Origin: Acidobacteriaceae bacterium
Lineage (GTDB): Bacteria > Acidobacteriota > Terriglobia > Terriglobales > Acidobacteriaceae
Length of the DNA stretch: 14,855 nucleotides
Direction of reading: 5' to 3'
NCBI GenBank assembly: GCA_003140705.1
Contig: PLKU01000142.1
Coordinates: 6,928 to 21,782 of the forward strand
Of this stretch, positions 7,180-13,727 are shown piece after piece. The position numbers and the translations under genes were made by a program. The notes under the pieces were generated by a model. That model had not been told where the DNA came from and ran no database searches. It saw nothing but the letters and a program-made list of their open reading frames with translations. Numbering within the stretch: the first letter of the stretch is position 1; the number at the start of each line of letters is the position of its first letter.

Positions 7180-7939
7180 CGTCAACTGTGCACTGCGAAC
7201 ATTCCTGCTCGTCTTCTTCGTCAGCTTCTTGCTGGCATGTGCGCTGGTTGCCCACGCGGCACCCCCTGCCGCGCCCGACGCAGACGCGATCCTCAAGAGG
7301 GCCGACACATATCGCAATGGCTGGCCCTCCTACGTACTTCATGTAAAGATCACCAACTTCGAATCAGACGAAGCGGACGAAGAGAAACTCTACGAGGTTT
7401 CACAGAAGGGAACAGAAAAGACCTACGTCGAGTTCATGAGCCCCCGCGAGAAGGGCGAGCATTTGCTTATGCTCGGTGACGATATGTGGGTCTATCTGCC
7501 AGATACCAGCCGCCCGGTTCGCATTACGCCGCTCGAGCGCCTATCGGGCGACGCTTCAAACGGCGATGTGGCTCGCACCAACTACGCGGCCGACTATACC
7601 CCCGTGTACGTACGGACAGAGAAAATCGACGCCGGGGAATGTTATGTTCTCGACCTGACGGCGAAGCGGAAGGGTGCGACGTACCAGCGGATTTTGTTCT
7701 GGGTGCGCGTCGAGGATGCGCGACCAGTGCGGGCGGAGTTTTATCTAACATCGGGCAAGCACATCAAGTCCGCCACCTTCGATGAATACATGACGATTGG
7801 AGGGAGAACACAACTCCGGCGGATGACGCTCTATGACGAAATCCGGCATAACTCACACAGCGTGCTTGAATACTCCGGGATAGCTCCGCGCGAGTTGCCC
7901 GACAAGCTCTTCTACCAGGGTCGAACCGACAGGTTCTAG
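7172..7939 (+). CDS. LolA-like outer-membrane lipoprotein-sorting protein
   Basis: The 255-residue product has an N-terminal signal peptide with a long hydrophobic core (about 10-28) and a probable signal-peptidase I site after AHA. The mature part starts DADAILKRADTYRN and contains YVLHVKITNFESDE, TYVEFMSPREKGEHLLMLGDDMWVYLP, RISPLERLSG-like RITPLERLSGDASNGDVARTNY in two short runs, and AKRKGATYQRILFWV. This is the LolA_like (PF17131/COG2834) half-barrel pattern, a fold that carries lipid chains across the periplasm. The start at 7172 is chosen because GCGGAGG at 7156-7162 precedes it, a signal peptide follows, and it overlaps the permease stop by 8 nt; the same frame extends upstream but would lose the signal peptide. 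Such proteins often accompany RND/MMPL exporters plus a barrel; here the partner is an ABC exporter. LLAC at about 20-23 is a poor lipobox. Confidence 0.88.
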   Translation: MSNVNCALRTFLLVFFVSFLLACALVAHAAPPAAPDADAILKRADTYRNGWPSYVLHVKITNFESDEADEEKLYEVSQKGTEKTYVEFMSPREKGEHLLMLGDDMWVYLPDTSRPVRITPLERLSGDASNGDVARTNYAADYTPVYVRTEKIDAGECYVLDLTAKRKGATYQRILFWVRVEDARPVRAEFYLTSGKHIKSATFDEYMTIGGRTQLRRMTLYDEIRHNSHSVLEYSGIAPRELPDKLFYQGRTDRF

Positions 7940-7951
7940 CGTCAGGCATGG

Positions 7952-7973
7952 TTGAATTAAGTAGTTAACTCAA
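7952..7973. promoter_or_regulatory. 22-bp near-palindrome in the gap before the barrel gene
   Basis: The arms TTGAaTTAAgT and AgTTAAcTCAA pair at 9 of 11 positions in a 56-nt gap, the only real gap in the six-gene locus. It is AT-rich in GC-rich surroundings. There is no U-tract, so it is not an intrinsic terminator. It could be an operator or an internal promoter element for barrel, kinase and regulator. It does not match the LytTR-type direct-repeat consensus. Confidence 0.4.
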
Positions 7974-7995
7974 TCAACACGGACAATCGAGAGTT

Positions 7996-9090
7996 ATGAA
8001 ATCTGGGCTTCTCATTTCGATCCTGCTTGCCGCCACATGTTGCCGGTTGGCGGCACAGGACGATCCCGTGCCGGATGCGCCAGCGGCCGAGTCGCGCCAG
8101 GATTTCCGCTATTCGATCAACGCCATCGACGACGCCACGTTCTACAGCAAACTGCAAGTGCCGATTCCCAAGACTCTCAACCAGCTTCTCCTGGAGCCCA
8201 CGTTCACTTATCGCTACAAGCCGCAATGGAGCTTCGCGACCAGCCTGGTAGGACTGGCTGACACCTACAACGGCACGTTTACCCAGGTTCGCGTCAAAGA
8301 AGCGTATGCGGGGCTGTCCGCGGGCGATTTCGACTTCATGGCCGGACGCCGCATTGTGCGCTGGGGCACAGGCTACGCGTTCACCGCGACAGGAGTTCTG
8401 GACCCGCCACGCATTCCAACCAATCCGACAGACCGGCTGAATCTGAATGAAGGCCGCGACATGGTGAAGGCCGATTATGTGCACGGGCCGCATGCGCTGA
8501 CACTGGCATGGTCGACCGCGGCATTGGCACCCGCGGCGGCGGGCCTGCACGACACCACTGCATTCAGGTATAACGTTTTGGTGCATGGATTCGATACATC
8601 GCTGATTGCCGGTGACGATCGCGGAGGCGATGCCTTTGGTGGCCTCACCTTCACTCGCGTCCTTGGCCAGGCATGGGAGATCCACGGAGAAGCGGCATGG
8701 CGCGAGCATGAGGCGATTCTGATCGGCGGCAAATACACGACTCCACATGGAATCACATTGATCGGGGAATACTTCACCCCACCGAATATCCCGTACTATC
8801 GGGATATGTCGATTTCGCCGCTCGCGCCGCGCCAGCACTATCTGTTTATTGATGCAGGAAAGAACCGGCTGCGGGAGAGACCGGGCTGGAAGGAGTGGGA
8901 CCTGGGCGCGTACGTCGTGGCGAACCTCAACGACCACAGTTTTACCGCAATCTTTGACGCGAACCGGCGAATCGGCAGCCACTTCTCGACCTATCTGCAT
9001 TTGGAGATTCCTGCAGGCGCGCCTGCATCCGACTATGGCTCCACGCCATACTCCGCTGCCACCTCGTTGGGGGTGCGATTTCAGCTATGA
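7996..9090 (+). CDS. Outer-membrane beta-barrel-like protein (DUF1302-like)
   Basis: The 364-residue product has a signal peptide (hydrophobic 5-19, cleavage after LAA near 20). The rest alternates polar and hydrophobic residues in short amphipathic strands separated by turns. Examples are FTYRYKPQWSFATSLVGL, VRVKEAYAGLSAGDFDFMAG, and the final SAATSLGVRFQL, which resembles a closing barrel strand. RRIVRWGTGYAFTATGV followed by LDPPRIPTNPTDRLNL recalls the conserved WG-x-G ... NPxD loop of DUF1302-like barrels that travel with LolA-like proteins and exporters. No enzyme motif is seen. It is thought to sit in the outer membrane as the exit or receptor of the locus. The GAGAG ribosome site at 7989-7993 is close and weak. 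ATGA at 9087-9090 couples it to the kinase gene. The barrel call is inferred from pattern; the DUF1302 relation is tentative. Confidence 0.65.
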   Translation: MKSGLLISILLAATCCRLAAQDDPVPDAPAAESRQDFRYSINAIDDATFYSKLQVPIPKTLNQLLLEPTFTYRYKPQWSFATSLVGLADTYNGTFTQVRVKEAYAGLSAGDFDFMAGRRIVRWGTGYAFTATGVLDPPRIPTNPTDRLNLNEGRDMVKADYVHGPHALTLAWSTAALAPAAAGLHDTTAFRYNVLVHGFDTSLIAGDDRGGDAFGGLTFTRVLGQAWEIHGEAAWREHEAILIGGKYTTPHGITLIGEYFTPPNIPYYRDMSISPLAPRQHYLFIDAGKNRLRERPGWKEWDLGAYVVANLNDHSFTAIFDANRRIGSHFSTYLHLEIPAGAPASDYGSTPYSAATSLGVRFQL

Positions 9091-10196
9091 GCAACCAGAC
9101 CTGTCCGCCTGTGGTCAGCCATGACGGAAGCGCAAGTCGAGTGCCAAGCCATGGCCCTTTTCTGATGCGGGCGATCTTCATTGTTTGCGGCGTGACGGTG
9201 ATAATCTGCCTGATTTTCCTTTCGAGTGGCCGTACACGCCTCTCTCATGTGGGCACCGAGACTCTGGCAACGTTCATTTACTCCCTCTTCATCGCCTTGC
9301 CCTCAATCGCCATTCTCACATCGATTTCTCAGCGCTATACCGGCCGCTTTCCGCGTCTCGTGTATCTCATGCAAGCTCTCGTTCTTGTTTCCACCGCGAC
9401 GGCGGGCACATTTGCCGGCGACCTGCTGCTGCAACTCATTGGGATTGTTCCGCGCGGCTGGTATTGGGCAGAACTTCGAGAGGCCCTCCCTTTCAGCCTT
9501 GTGATTACGCTCATGTTTGGGTTGAGCATCTCCACCTATGAGACACTGCGCTACAAGCTACAGGCTGCTTCGCTCGAACTGCGCACACAGCAGGTGGAAC
9601 AGGAGCGCGCTTATAAACTGCTGGCCGAAGCTCGGCTCTCTTCACTCGAATCGCGCATCCATCCGCACTTTCTGTTCAACACACTCAACTCCATCGCTGC
9701 CCTGATTCCGTCGGAACCAATGCGCGCCGAGGATACCGTCGGCAAGCTGGCGTCCCTGCTCCGCTTCTCGTTGAACGCACACCAGAGCGGTCTGGTCCCG
9801 CTGAGTCAGGAACTCAAGATTGTCCGGGATTATCTTGAAATCGAGAAGACGCGCTTCGGTCAACGGATCCGATATGAGATCGATGTCTCCGACGCATTGC
9901 AAGACGTCAGGGTTCCGCCGCTGGCCCTGCAGTCCGTGGTGGAGAACGCGGTGAAGCATGTGGCCGCCAAGCGCCCCGAGGGGGTGTCAATTCGTGTGAG
10001 CGGTGCCAGAGACGCCAACAGAATCAATCTGGATGTTCTCGACGATGGTCCCGGCTTCTCGCTTTCTGATATCAGACCTGAACATGGACTGGGCAACCTT
10101 GTGGCACGCCTCGAACTTTTGTTTGGCTCCGCAGGAGAGCTCGCCGTCACTCGCGAAAACGAAAAAACAATGGTCCGGCTGGTGTTCCCTGCATAA
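9087..10196 (+). CDS. Sensor histidine kinase, LytS/YehU type (His_kinase PF06580)
   Basis: The 369-residue inner-membrane kinase has several hydrophobic helices in its first 150 residues (about 28-48, 57-79, 90-121, 132-150) with only short loops, so it has no sizeable periplasmic sensor domain. A coiled-coil-like linker rich in Glu, Gln and Arg leads to IHPHFLFNTLNS, with the phosphoacceptor H194. The ATPase part has the N box ENAVKH (E286, N287), the G1 box DDGPGF (319-324) and GLGNLVARLELLFG. These are the hallmarks of LytS-family kinases, which pair with LytTR regulators, and one follows 11 nt later. The start overlaps the barrel stop (ATGA). A GGGGGTG 11 nt upstream is only a fair ribosome site, so translation is likely coupled. 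The absence of an extracellular domain suggests intramembrane sensing or sensing through a partner such as the exporter. The signal is unknown. Confidence 0.93.
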   Translation: MSNQTCPPVVSHDGSASRVPSHGPFLMRAIFIVCGVTVIICLIFLSSGRTRLSHVGTETLATFIYSLFIALPSIAILTSISQRYTGRFPRLVYLMQALVLVSTATAGTFAGDLLLQLIGIVPRGWYWAELREALPFSLVITLMFGLSISTYETLRYKLQAASLELRTQQVEQERAYKLLAEARLSSLESRIHPHFLFNTLNSIAALIPSEPMRAEDTVGKLASLLRFSLNAHQSGLVPLSQELKIVRDYLEIEKTRFGQRIRYEIDVSDALQDVRVPPLALQSVVENAVKHVAAKRPEGVSIRVSGARDANRINLDVLDDGPGFSLSDIRPEHGLGNLVARLELLFGSAGELAVTRENEKTMVRLVFPA

Positions 10197-10207
10197 TTGA
10201 AGGGTCG

Positions 10208-10999
10208 ATGGAAACCGTTCCGCTTCGCGCTTATCTCGTGGATGACGAACCGCTCGCAATCGAGCGCCTGACGCGCTTGCTGGCGAAGTTCGAAGGCATT
10301 CACATTGCGGGCAGTTCCTCTGACCCTGCGCGAGCCATCGACGATCTCAATCATCCAGCCAACGGAACCGTCGACGTGCTGTTTCTCGACATCCAAATGC
10401 CCGGCATCAACGGTTTTGACTTGCTTGCGCGACTGCCCGCGCAGCCCTTTGTGATTTTCACCACGGCTTACGATGAATATGCGTTGCGCGCCTTTGAGGT
10501 GAACTCAATCGACTACCTGGTCAAGCCAATTGAGCCGGCCCAGTTAGAGCGGGCGCTCAACAAACTCGGTCGATTGCGTCCGGTTCCCAAGCCGGAATGG
10601 CAGCGAGACCCGGCTGTGCTTCTGAAGGAATTGGCGGAAACGCTGCGCGGCCAGCGTCCCGATTACCCGCACCGCATTGCTTCGCGTGTAGGCGAGCGAA
10701 TCTCGTTTCTTTCGCTGGACGCGGTCACGCATTTCGTGGCACAGGATAAGTTGACTTACGCCGTGGTGGATGGACGACAGCATAGCGTCGATCAGAGCAT
10801 TGCTGAACTTGAGCGCCGCCTCGACCCTGCGAAGTTTCTGCGCATTCACAGATCCGCTCTGGTCAACGTGGACTGGATTCACGAAGTGAACTCGTGGTTT
10901 GCAGGCAAGGTCATCCTCTCTCTCAAGGATGGTCAGCACACGCAATTGCCTGTGGCGCGGGACCGCGTTCGCGCGCTGAAGGCGCATTTGGGGTTCTGA
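10208..10999 (+). CDS. LytTR-family response regulator
   Basis: The 263-residue cytoplasmic regulator has an N-terminal receiver domain: acidic D12/D13 in LVDDEP, phosphoacceptor D61 in LFLDIQMPG, T85/T86 in FTTAYDEYA, and K106 in YLVKP. A linker (about 120-150) leads to a C-terminal LytTR DNA-binding domain with ISFLSLDAVTHFVAQDKLTY, QSIAELERRLDPAKFLRIHR, SALVNVDWIHEV and LPVARDRVRALKAHL. LytTR regulators bind paired short direct repeats. GAAGGG ends 4-5 nt before the ATG, and the kinase gene ends 11 nt upstream. It very likely controls its own locus or envelope genes elsewhere. I searched the gap before the ABC gene by eye for LytTR-type repeats and found none convincing. Confidence 0.95.
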   Translation: METVPLRAYLVDDEPLAIERLTRLLAKFEGIHIAGSSSDPARAIDDLNHPANGTVDVLFLDIQMPGINGFDLLARLPAQPFVIFTTAYDEYALRAFEVNSIDYLVKPIEPAQLERALNKLGRLRPVPKPEWQRDPAVLLKELAETLRGQRPDYPHRIASRVGERISFLSLDAVTHFVAQDKLTYAVVDGRQHSVDQSIAELERRLDPAKFLRIHRSALVNVDWIHEVNSWFAGKVILSLKDGQHTQLPVARDRVRALKAHLGF

Positions 11000-11090
11000 G
11001 GGAAGGGTTAGCTCAGGCAACGGTGCGAAACGTCGCTTCAGCCCACTCAACGGCGACTGCGACAACATTGTGGCGCGCTGACGTGATGGA

Positions 11091-11873
11091 TCAGCCGCCC
11101 ATGAACATTCCGCCGTTCACATCAACTACGTGGCCTGTAATATATGCTGCTCCATCGGACGCCAGAAACGCGACAGTCTCAGCAATCTCCAAGTCCGTTC
11201 CTGCCCTGCCCAACGGAATTTGAGCCATCATCGCCGTCCTCTGATTCTCGTCGAGCACGGCCGTCATTGGTGTTTCAATGTATCCCGGCGCCACTGCGTT
11301 CACCGTGATCCCTCGTGAAGCCACTTCGCGGGCGATCGACCGCGTGAGCCCAATGAGCCCAGCCTTGCTGGCCGCATAGTTCACCTGTCCTGCTTGGCCA
11401 GTACGGCCGACGACACTGGATATGTTGATAATCCTTCCCCAGCGGTTCTTCAGCATCGGTCTGAGCAGTGCCTGGGTCAACAAAAATGCGCCGGTGAGAT
11501 TGGTGCCGAGCACATCGTCCCAGTCTGCCCGTTTCATAGCCATCATCAGCCCGTCGCGGGTGATTCCGGCGTTGTTCACCAGGATCTCCACTTTGCCGTA
11601 ACGCTCAATCACGGCTTTGGCCCCGGCCTTGATCGAATCCTCGCTGGCAATGTCGAGCGGAATTGCTGCCGCATGCCCGCCCGCGCTCTCGATCTCTGCG
11701 ACTGCCTCAGCCAGCTTGATCTCGTTCCGAGCCGCCAGCACTACGGTTGCTCCAGCCCTCGCTAACTCGAGCGCACATGCGCGACCAATCCCCTGGCTGG
11801 CTCCTGTGATGAACGCGATTCTTCCTTGCAAAGTCCCCATAGGTTTCTGTTCAACCCGCGCACGTGCAGACAC
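11091..11873 (-). CDS. fabG: 3-oxoacyl-[acyl-carrier-protein] reductase (SDR family)
   Basis: FabG reduces beta-ketoacyl-ACP with NADPH in fatty acid synthesis, in the cytoplasm. Counting from the GTG at 11873, the product is 260 residues with TGASQGIG (23-30), LPDI-like PLDI, NNAG (100-103), and the catalytic set N125, S153, Y166 and K170 (NYAASKAG). The C-terminus ITGHVVDVNGG is classic. From the internal ATG at 11840 it would be 249 residues, nearer E. coli FabG (244). GTG is preferred because GGAAGGG (11877-11883) sits in the right place, while the ATG has no ribosome site. A perfect TATAAT lies just upstream. It is convergent with the response regulator and downstream of a terminator, so it is probably monocistronic. 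Other SDR enzymes share much of this pattern, but the NNAG to YAASK layout fits FabG closely. Confidence 0.9.
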   Translation of the reverse strand: MSARARVEQKPMGTLQGRIAFITGASQGIGRACALELARAGATVVLAARNEIKLAEAVAEIESAGGHAAAIPLDIASEDSIKAGAKAVIERYGKVEILVNNAGITRDGLMMAMKRADWDDVLGTNLTGAFLLTQALLRPMLKNRWGRIINISSVVGRTGQAGQVNYAASKAGLIGLTRSIAREVASRGITVNAVAPGYIETPMTAVLDENQRTAMMAQIPLGRAGTDLEIAETVAFLASDGAAYITGHVVDVNGGMFMGG

Positions 11874-11876
11874 GCG

Positions 11877-11896
11877 CCCTTCCGTCCACCATTATA
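11877..11896 (-). promoter_or_regulatory. fabG -10 element and ribosome site
   Basis: On the minus strand a perfect TATAAT occupies 11891-11896. No good -35 is found at 16-18 bp, and no extended TG precedes it. The predicted transcript start near 11884 falls right at the SD GGAAGGG (11877-11883), giving a very short leader for the GTG start and about 44 nt for the ATG at 11840. Confidence 0.45.
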
Positions 11897-11938
11897 GGGG
11901 GACAAATTGTTTCGAGTGCCCGGGTTAAGCAATGCGTT

Positions 11939-11955
11939 CCAGCATGGCATGCTGG
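11939..11955. promoter_or_regulatory. 17-bp perfect palindrome upstream of fabG
   Basis: CCAGCATG and CATGCTGG flank one central G, all 8 pairs matching. It lies about 55-71 bp upstream of the predicted fabG transcript start and just beyond the DUF4382 terminator. A one-base loop is poor for RNA, so a dimeric repressor or activator site on DNA is the likelier reading. Confidence 0.5.
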
Positions 11956-11968
11956 GCTCGGCGGCGCC

Positions 11969-12011
11969 AAAAGAAAAAAAGCGCCGGAACTGGCTTTCTC
12001 AGCTCCGGCGC
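11969..12011 (-). terminator. Intrinsic terminator of the DUF4382 lipoprotein gene
   Basis: Reading the minus strand, GCGCCGGA/TCCGGCGC (11981-11988 and 12004-12011) form a perfect 8-bp stem, extended after one mismatch by CTG/CAG. A T-rich run follows at 11980-11969 (TTTTTTTCTTTT on the minus strand). It begins 25 nt past the stop of the gene at 12037. This is a textbook Rho-independent terminator. Confidence 0.9.
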
Positions 12012-12036
12012 AAGGGGAAGGTAAAGCGAGACTTGC

Positions 12037-13455
12037 TTAGTTAAGTTCGTCGACGTAATGAGCCAACAAAACGGTGTTCCCTGAGAGCGGGTCCTTCACC
12101 AGCAGCCCGACGACGCGAATATCTTCGCCGTTGGTCAAGCTGCCCAATCCCGTCAGGCCGTCACGGAAGTCTGTCGGGTTCGCGGTATAAACCGTTACCG
12201 TTTGTGGAATCAGCAGTCCGACGAAACCATTGATCTGCATCTGGAACGTGCCGTTGGTTGTGTTCACGCTGTTTGGAACCACCGTGCCGTTGAAGCCCCA
12301 GTGGCGCAGCACGACCCGCTTCGCCGTCACGTCCTGGGCGTTGGTTGCACCGGTCGCGGGGCCTCCCACCGACACGTGCTGACCCGGTAGAAGCGAACTT
12401 TGGTTGAAGAGGAACTGCGTGAGCGGATTGTGCCACTCGTAGATGAAGTACTTTTCACTCCCAGATAGATCCACCTGGGCAATCTGTCCCAGTGTCAGTC
12501 CGGTAGATGTGGGCAGCAGTCCGCGCACATACAGGTCAAAGTTCGACGCCGGACCTGAAGAGGGCTGAACATATGTAATCTGGCCGCCCGCGTAGAAGCC
12601 GTTCTGCGACAGAATGGCGACGTCCTCGGCGTCCAAGGTTTGGTCGGCCTTGTCCAGAGTACCGGAAACTTCCACAATGCTGCTGGTTGTCAGACTGCTA
12701 ATGGAGTCGTTACCCTCCCATTCAGTCTGGCCGTTCACGTTGATTGTGAACTGTTCGCCATGCGGACCCTGAACAACGAACGACTGGCCGCTGGTGTTGA
12801 CGCTTACGACGGCGGCGACAAATGAATCAATGTATGCACCCGAATTGCCCACACCAACTGTTTTGACATCAAACACGGGCGTCACCTGACCGGTGAAATT
12901 GCCGCTTCCGTCGACTTGAACGGATTGGTGCAGATCGAAGTCGACGCGTAGACCGACAGGTGTCCCCCCGTGAACGATGACGAGCGGCGTAGCCAGGGCT
13001 GCTGTGTAGGTATAGGTGGAAGCAGAGGCGGGGTAGGTTCCCACTTGGGTTTGTATTCTCGGAGCGCCACTCGCTGGAACATTCAGATAGCCGATGGTGG
13101 GGGTGCCAATGGTGATGGAGATGCTGGTATAAGTGCCCTCCGGAACGTCGTTGATGTCCAGCAGTGTCTGCAGTCCGTTGAAGCGGGCAAAATCCACTGT
13201 GGGCGTTCCGCTAATCAACGACATTGTGGTTCCACTGGAATCGGTAGCAGTGACGCTCTCCACCGGCACCGAGAATGAAACAACACTGGCGACGGGAGCA
13301 TCGGTTCCAACAACAAAGGCCGGCCCAGTTAGGGCGTCGGATGAATTGCCCGGGTTGCCAACAAGGCTGCTCACGCAGCCCGAAATGAGCAATGCGAAGG
13401 CAGTCAACGACAAAGATGCGATGGACAAGAATTTGACACGCGTCCTGGAATCCAT
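12037..13455 (-). CDS. DUF4382/DUF5666-domain lipoprotein
   Basis: The 472-residue product starts with a lipoprotein signal peptide and lipobox LISG-C27, so it is probably anchored in a membrane by lipidated C27. After a Ser/Gly-rich tether comes a DUF4382 domain (about 45-200): VGTDAPVASVVSFSVPVESV, VDFARFNGLQTLLDINDVPEGTYTSI, LRVDFDLHQSVQV. A DUF5666-like segment follows (about 205-285: SFVAAVVSVNTSGQSFVVQG, SIVEVSGTLDKADQTLDAEDVAIL), then similar beta-rich repeats to the C-terminus ending LLAHYVDELN. DUF4382 proteins are extracytoplasmic and of unknown function, common in Acidobacteriota and Bacteroidota. GAGGTG about 9 nt upstream of the ATG supports the start. It is followed by a strong terminator. 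This is the second DUF5666-bearing product in the window. Confidence 0.88.
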   Translation of the reverse strand: MDSRTRVKFLSIASLSLTAFALLISGCVSSLVGNPGNSSDALTGPAFVVGTDAPVASVVSFSVPVESVTATDSSGTTMSLISGTPTVDFARFNGLQTLLDINDVPEGTYTSISITIGTPTIGYLNVPASGAPRIQTQVGTYPASASTYTYTAALATPLVIVHGGTPVGLRVDFDLHQSVQVDGSGNFTGQVTPVFDVKTVGVGNSGAYIDSFVAAVVSVNTSGQSFVVQGPHGEQFTINVNGQTEWEGNDSISSLTTSSIVEVSGTLDKADQTLDAEDVAILSQNGFYAGGQITYVQPSSGPASNFDLYVRGLLPTSTGLTLGQIAQVDLSGSEKYFIYEWHNPLTQFLFNQSSLLPGQHVSVGGPATGATNAQDVTAKRVVLRHWGFNGTVVPNSVNTTNGTFQMQINGFVGLLIPQTVTVYTANPTDFRDGLTGLGSLTNGEDIRVVGLLVKDPLSGNTVLLAHYVDELN

Positions 13456-13727
13456 ATCAACTACACCTCTTCAATGAATTTGTGTTTTTCTGAAAAATGC
13501 TTTCGCTCATTGTCCCGTATCGAAATCGCATGCAATTGCCCACGTGATTCGCAGGCACAGGCGAGACCGGGAACTAAATTACTTCACAGGCAGCACGGCA
13601 AATCTTCGCCGGGTGCATACCGCGGGAACACAGTGTCAAAGGGAAAGTTGCGTTAGTAGATTTTTAATTTCAGAGGAGGGCTACTTTAGTAACTATCAGC
13701 CAGTAACCATCAGCCGAATGGCGCAGG
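13456..13727. other. 272-bp intergenic region upstream of the DUF4382 gene
   Basis: No convincing gene lies here; plus-strand frames are short and lack family signal. It should hold the DUF4382 promoter on the minus strand, but no pair with good spacing was found. The AT-rich palindrome TTTTTCTGAAAAA (13485-13497) sits about 30 bp upstream of the start codon. A 14-bp tandem repeat lies at 13688-13715, and a TTGACA on the minus strand (13634-13639) lacks a -10. Confidence 0.5.
13688..13715. repeat. Tandem 14-bp repeat (2 copies)
   Basis: AGTAACTATCAGCC (13688-13701) is followed directly by AGTAACCATCAGCC (13702-13715), one mismatch. It begins 12 nt past the stop of the DUF2071 gene. It may be a short variable-number repeat. 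Confidence 0.8.

Noticed and set aside
7172..7240. Lipobox LLAC in the LolA-like protein
   Set aside because: Leu at -2 is outside the strict consensus, and a signal-peptidase I site (AHA) follows; a soluble periplasmic protein is likelier.
7957..9000. 347-codon minus-strand open frame
   Set aside because: Antisense to the barrel gene, which has a signal peptide and couples to the kinase; no recognisable family on the minus strand.
13611..13639. Promoter with a perfect minus-strand TTGACA
   Set aside because: The -35 (13634-13639) has no -10-like hexamer at 16-18 bp, and it lies far from the DUF4382 start.
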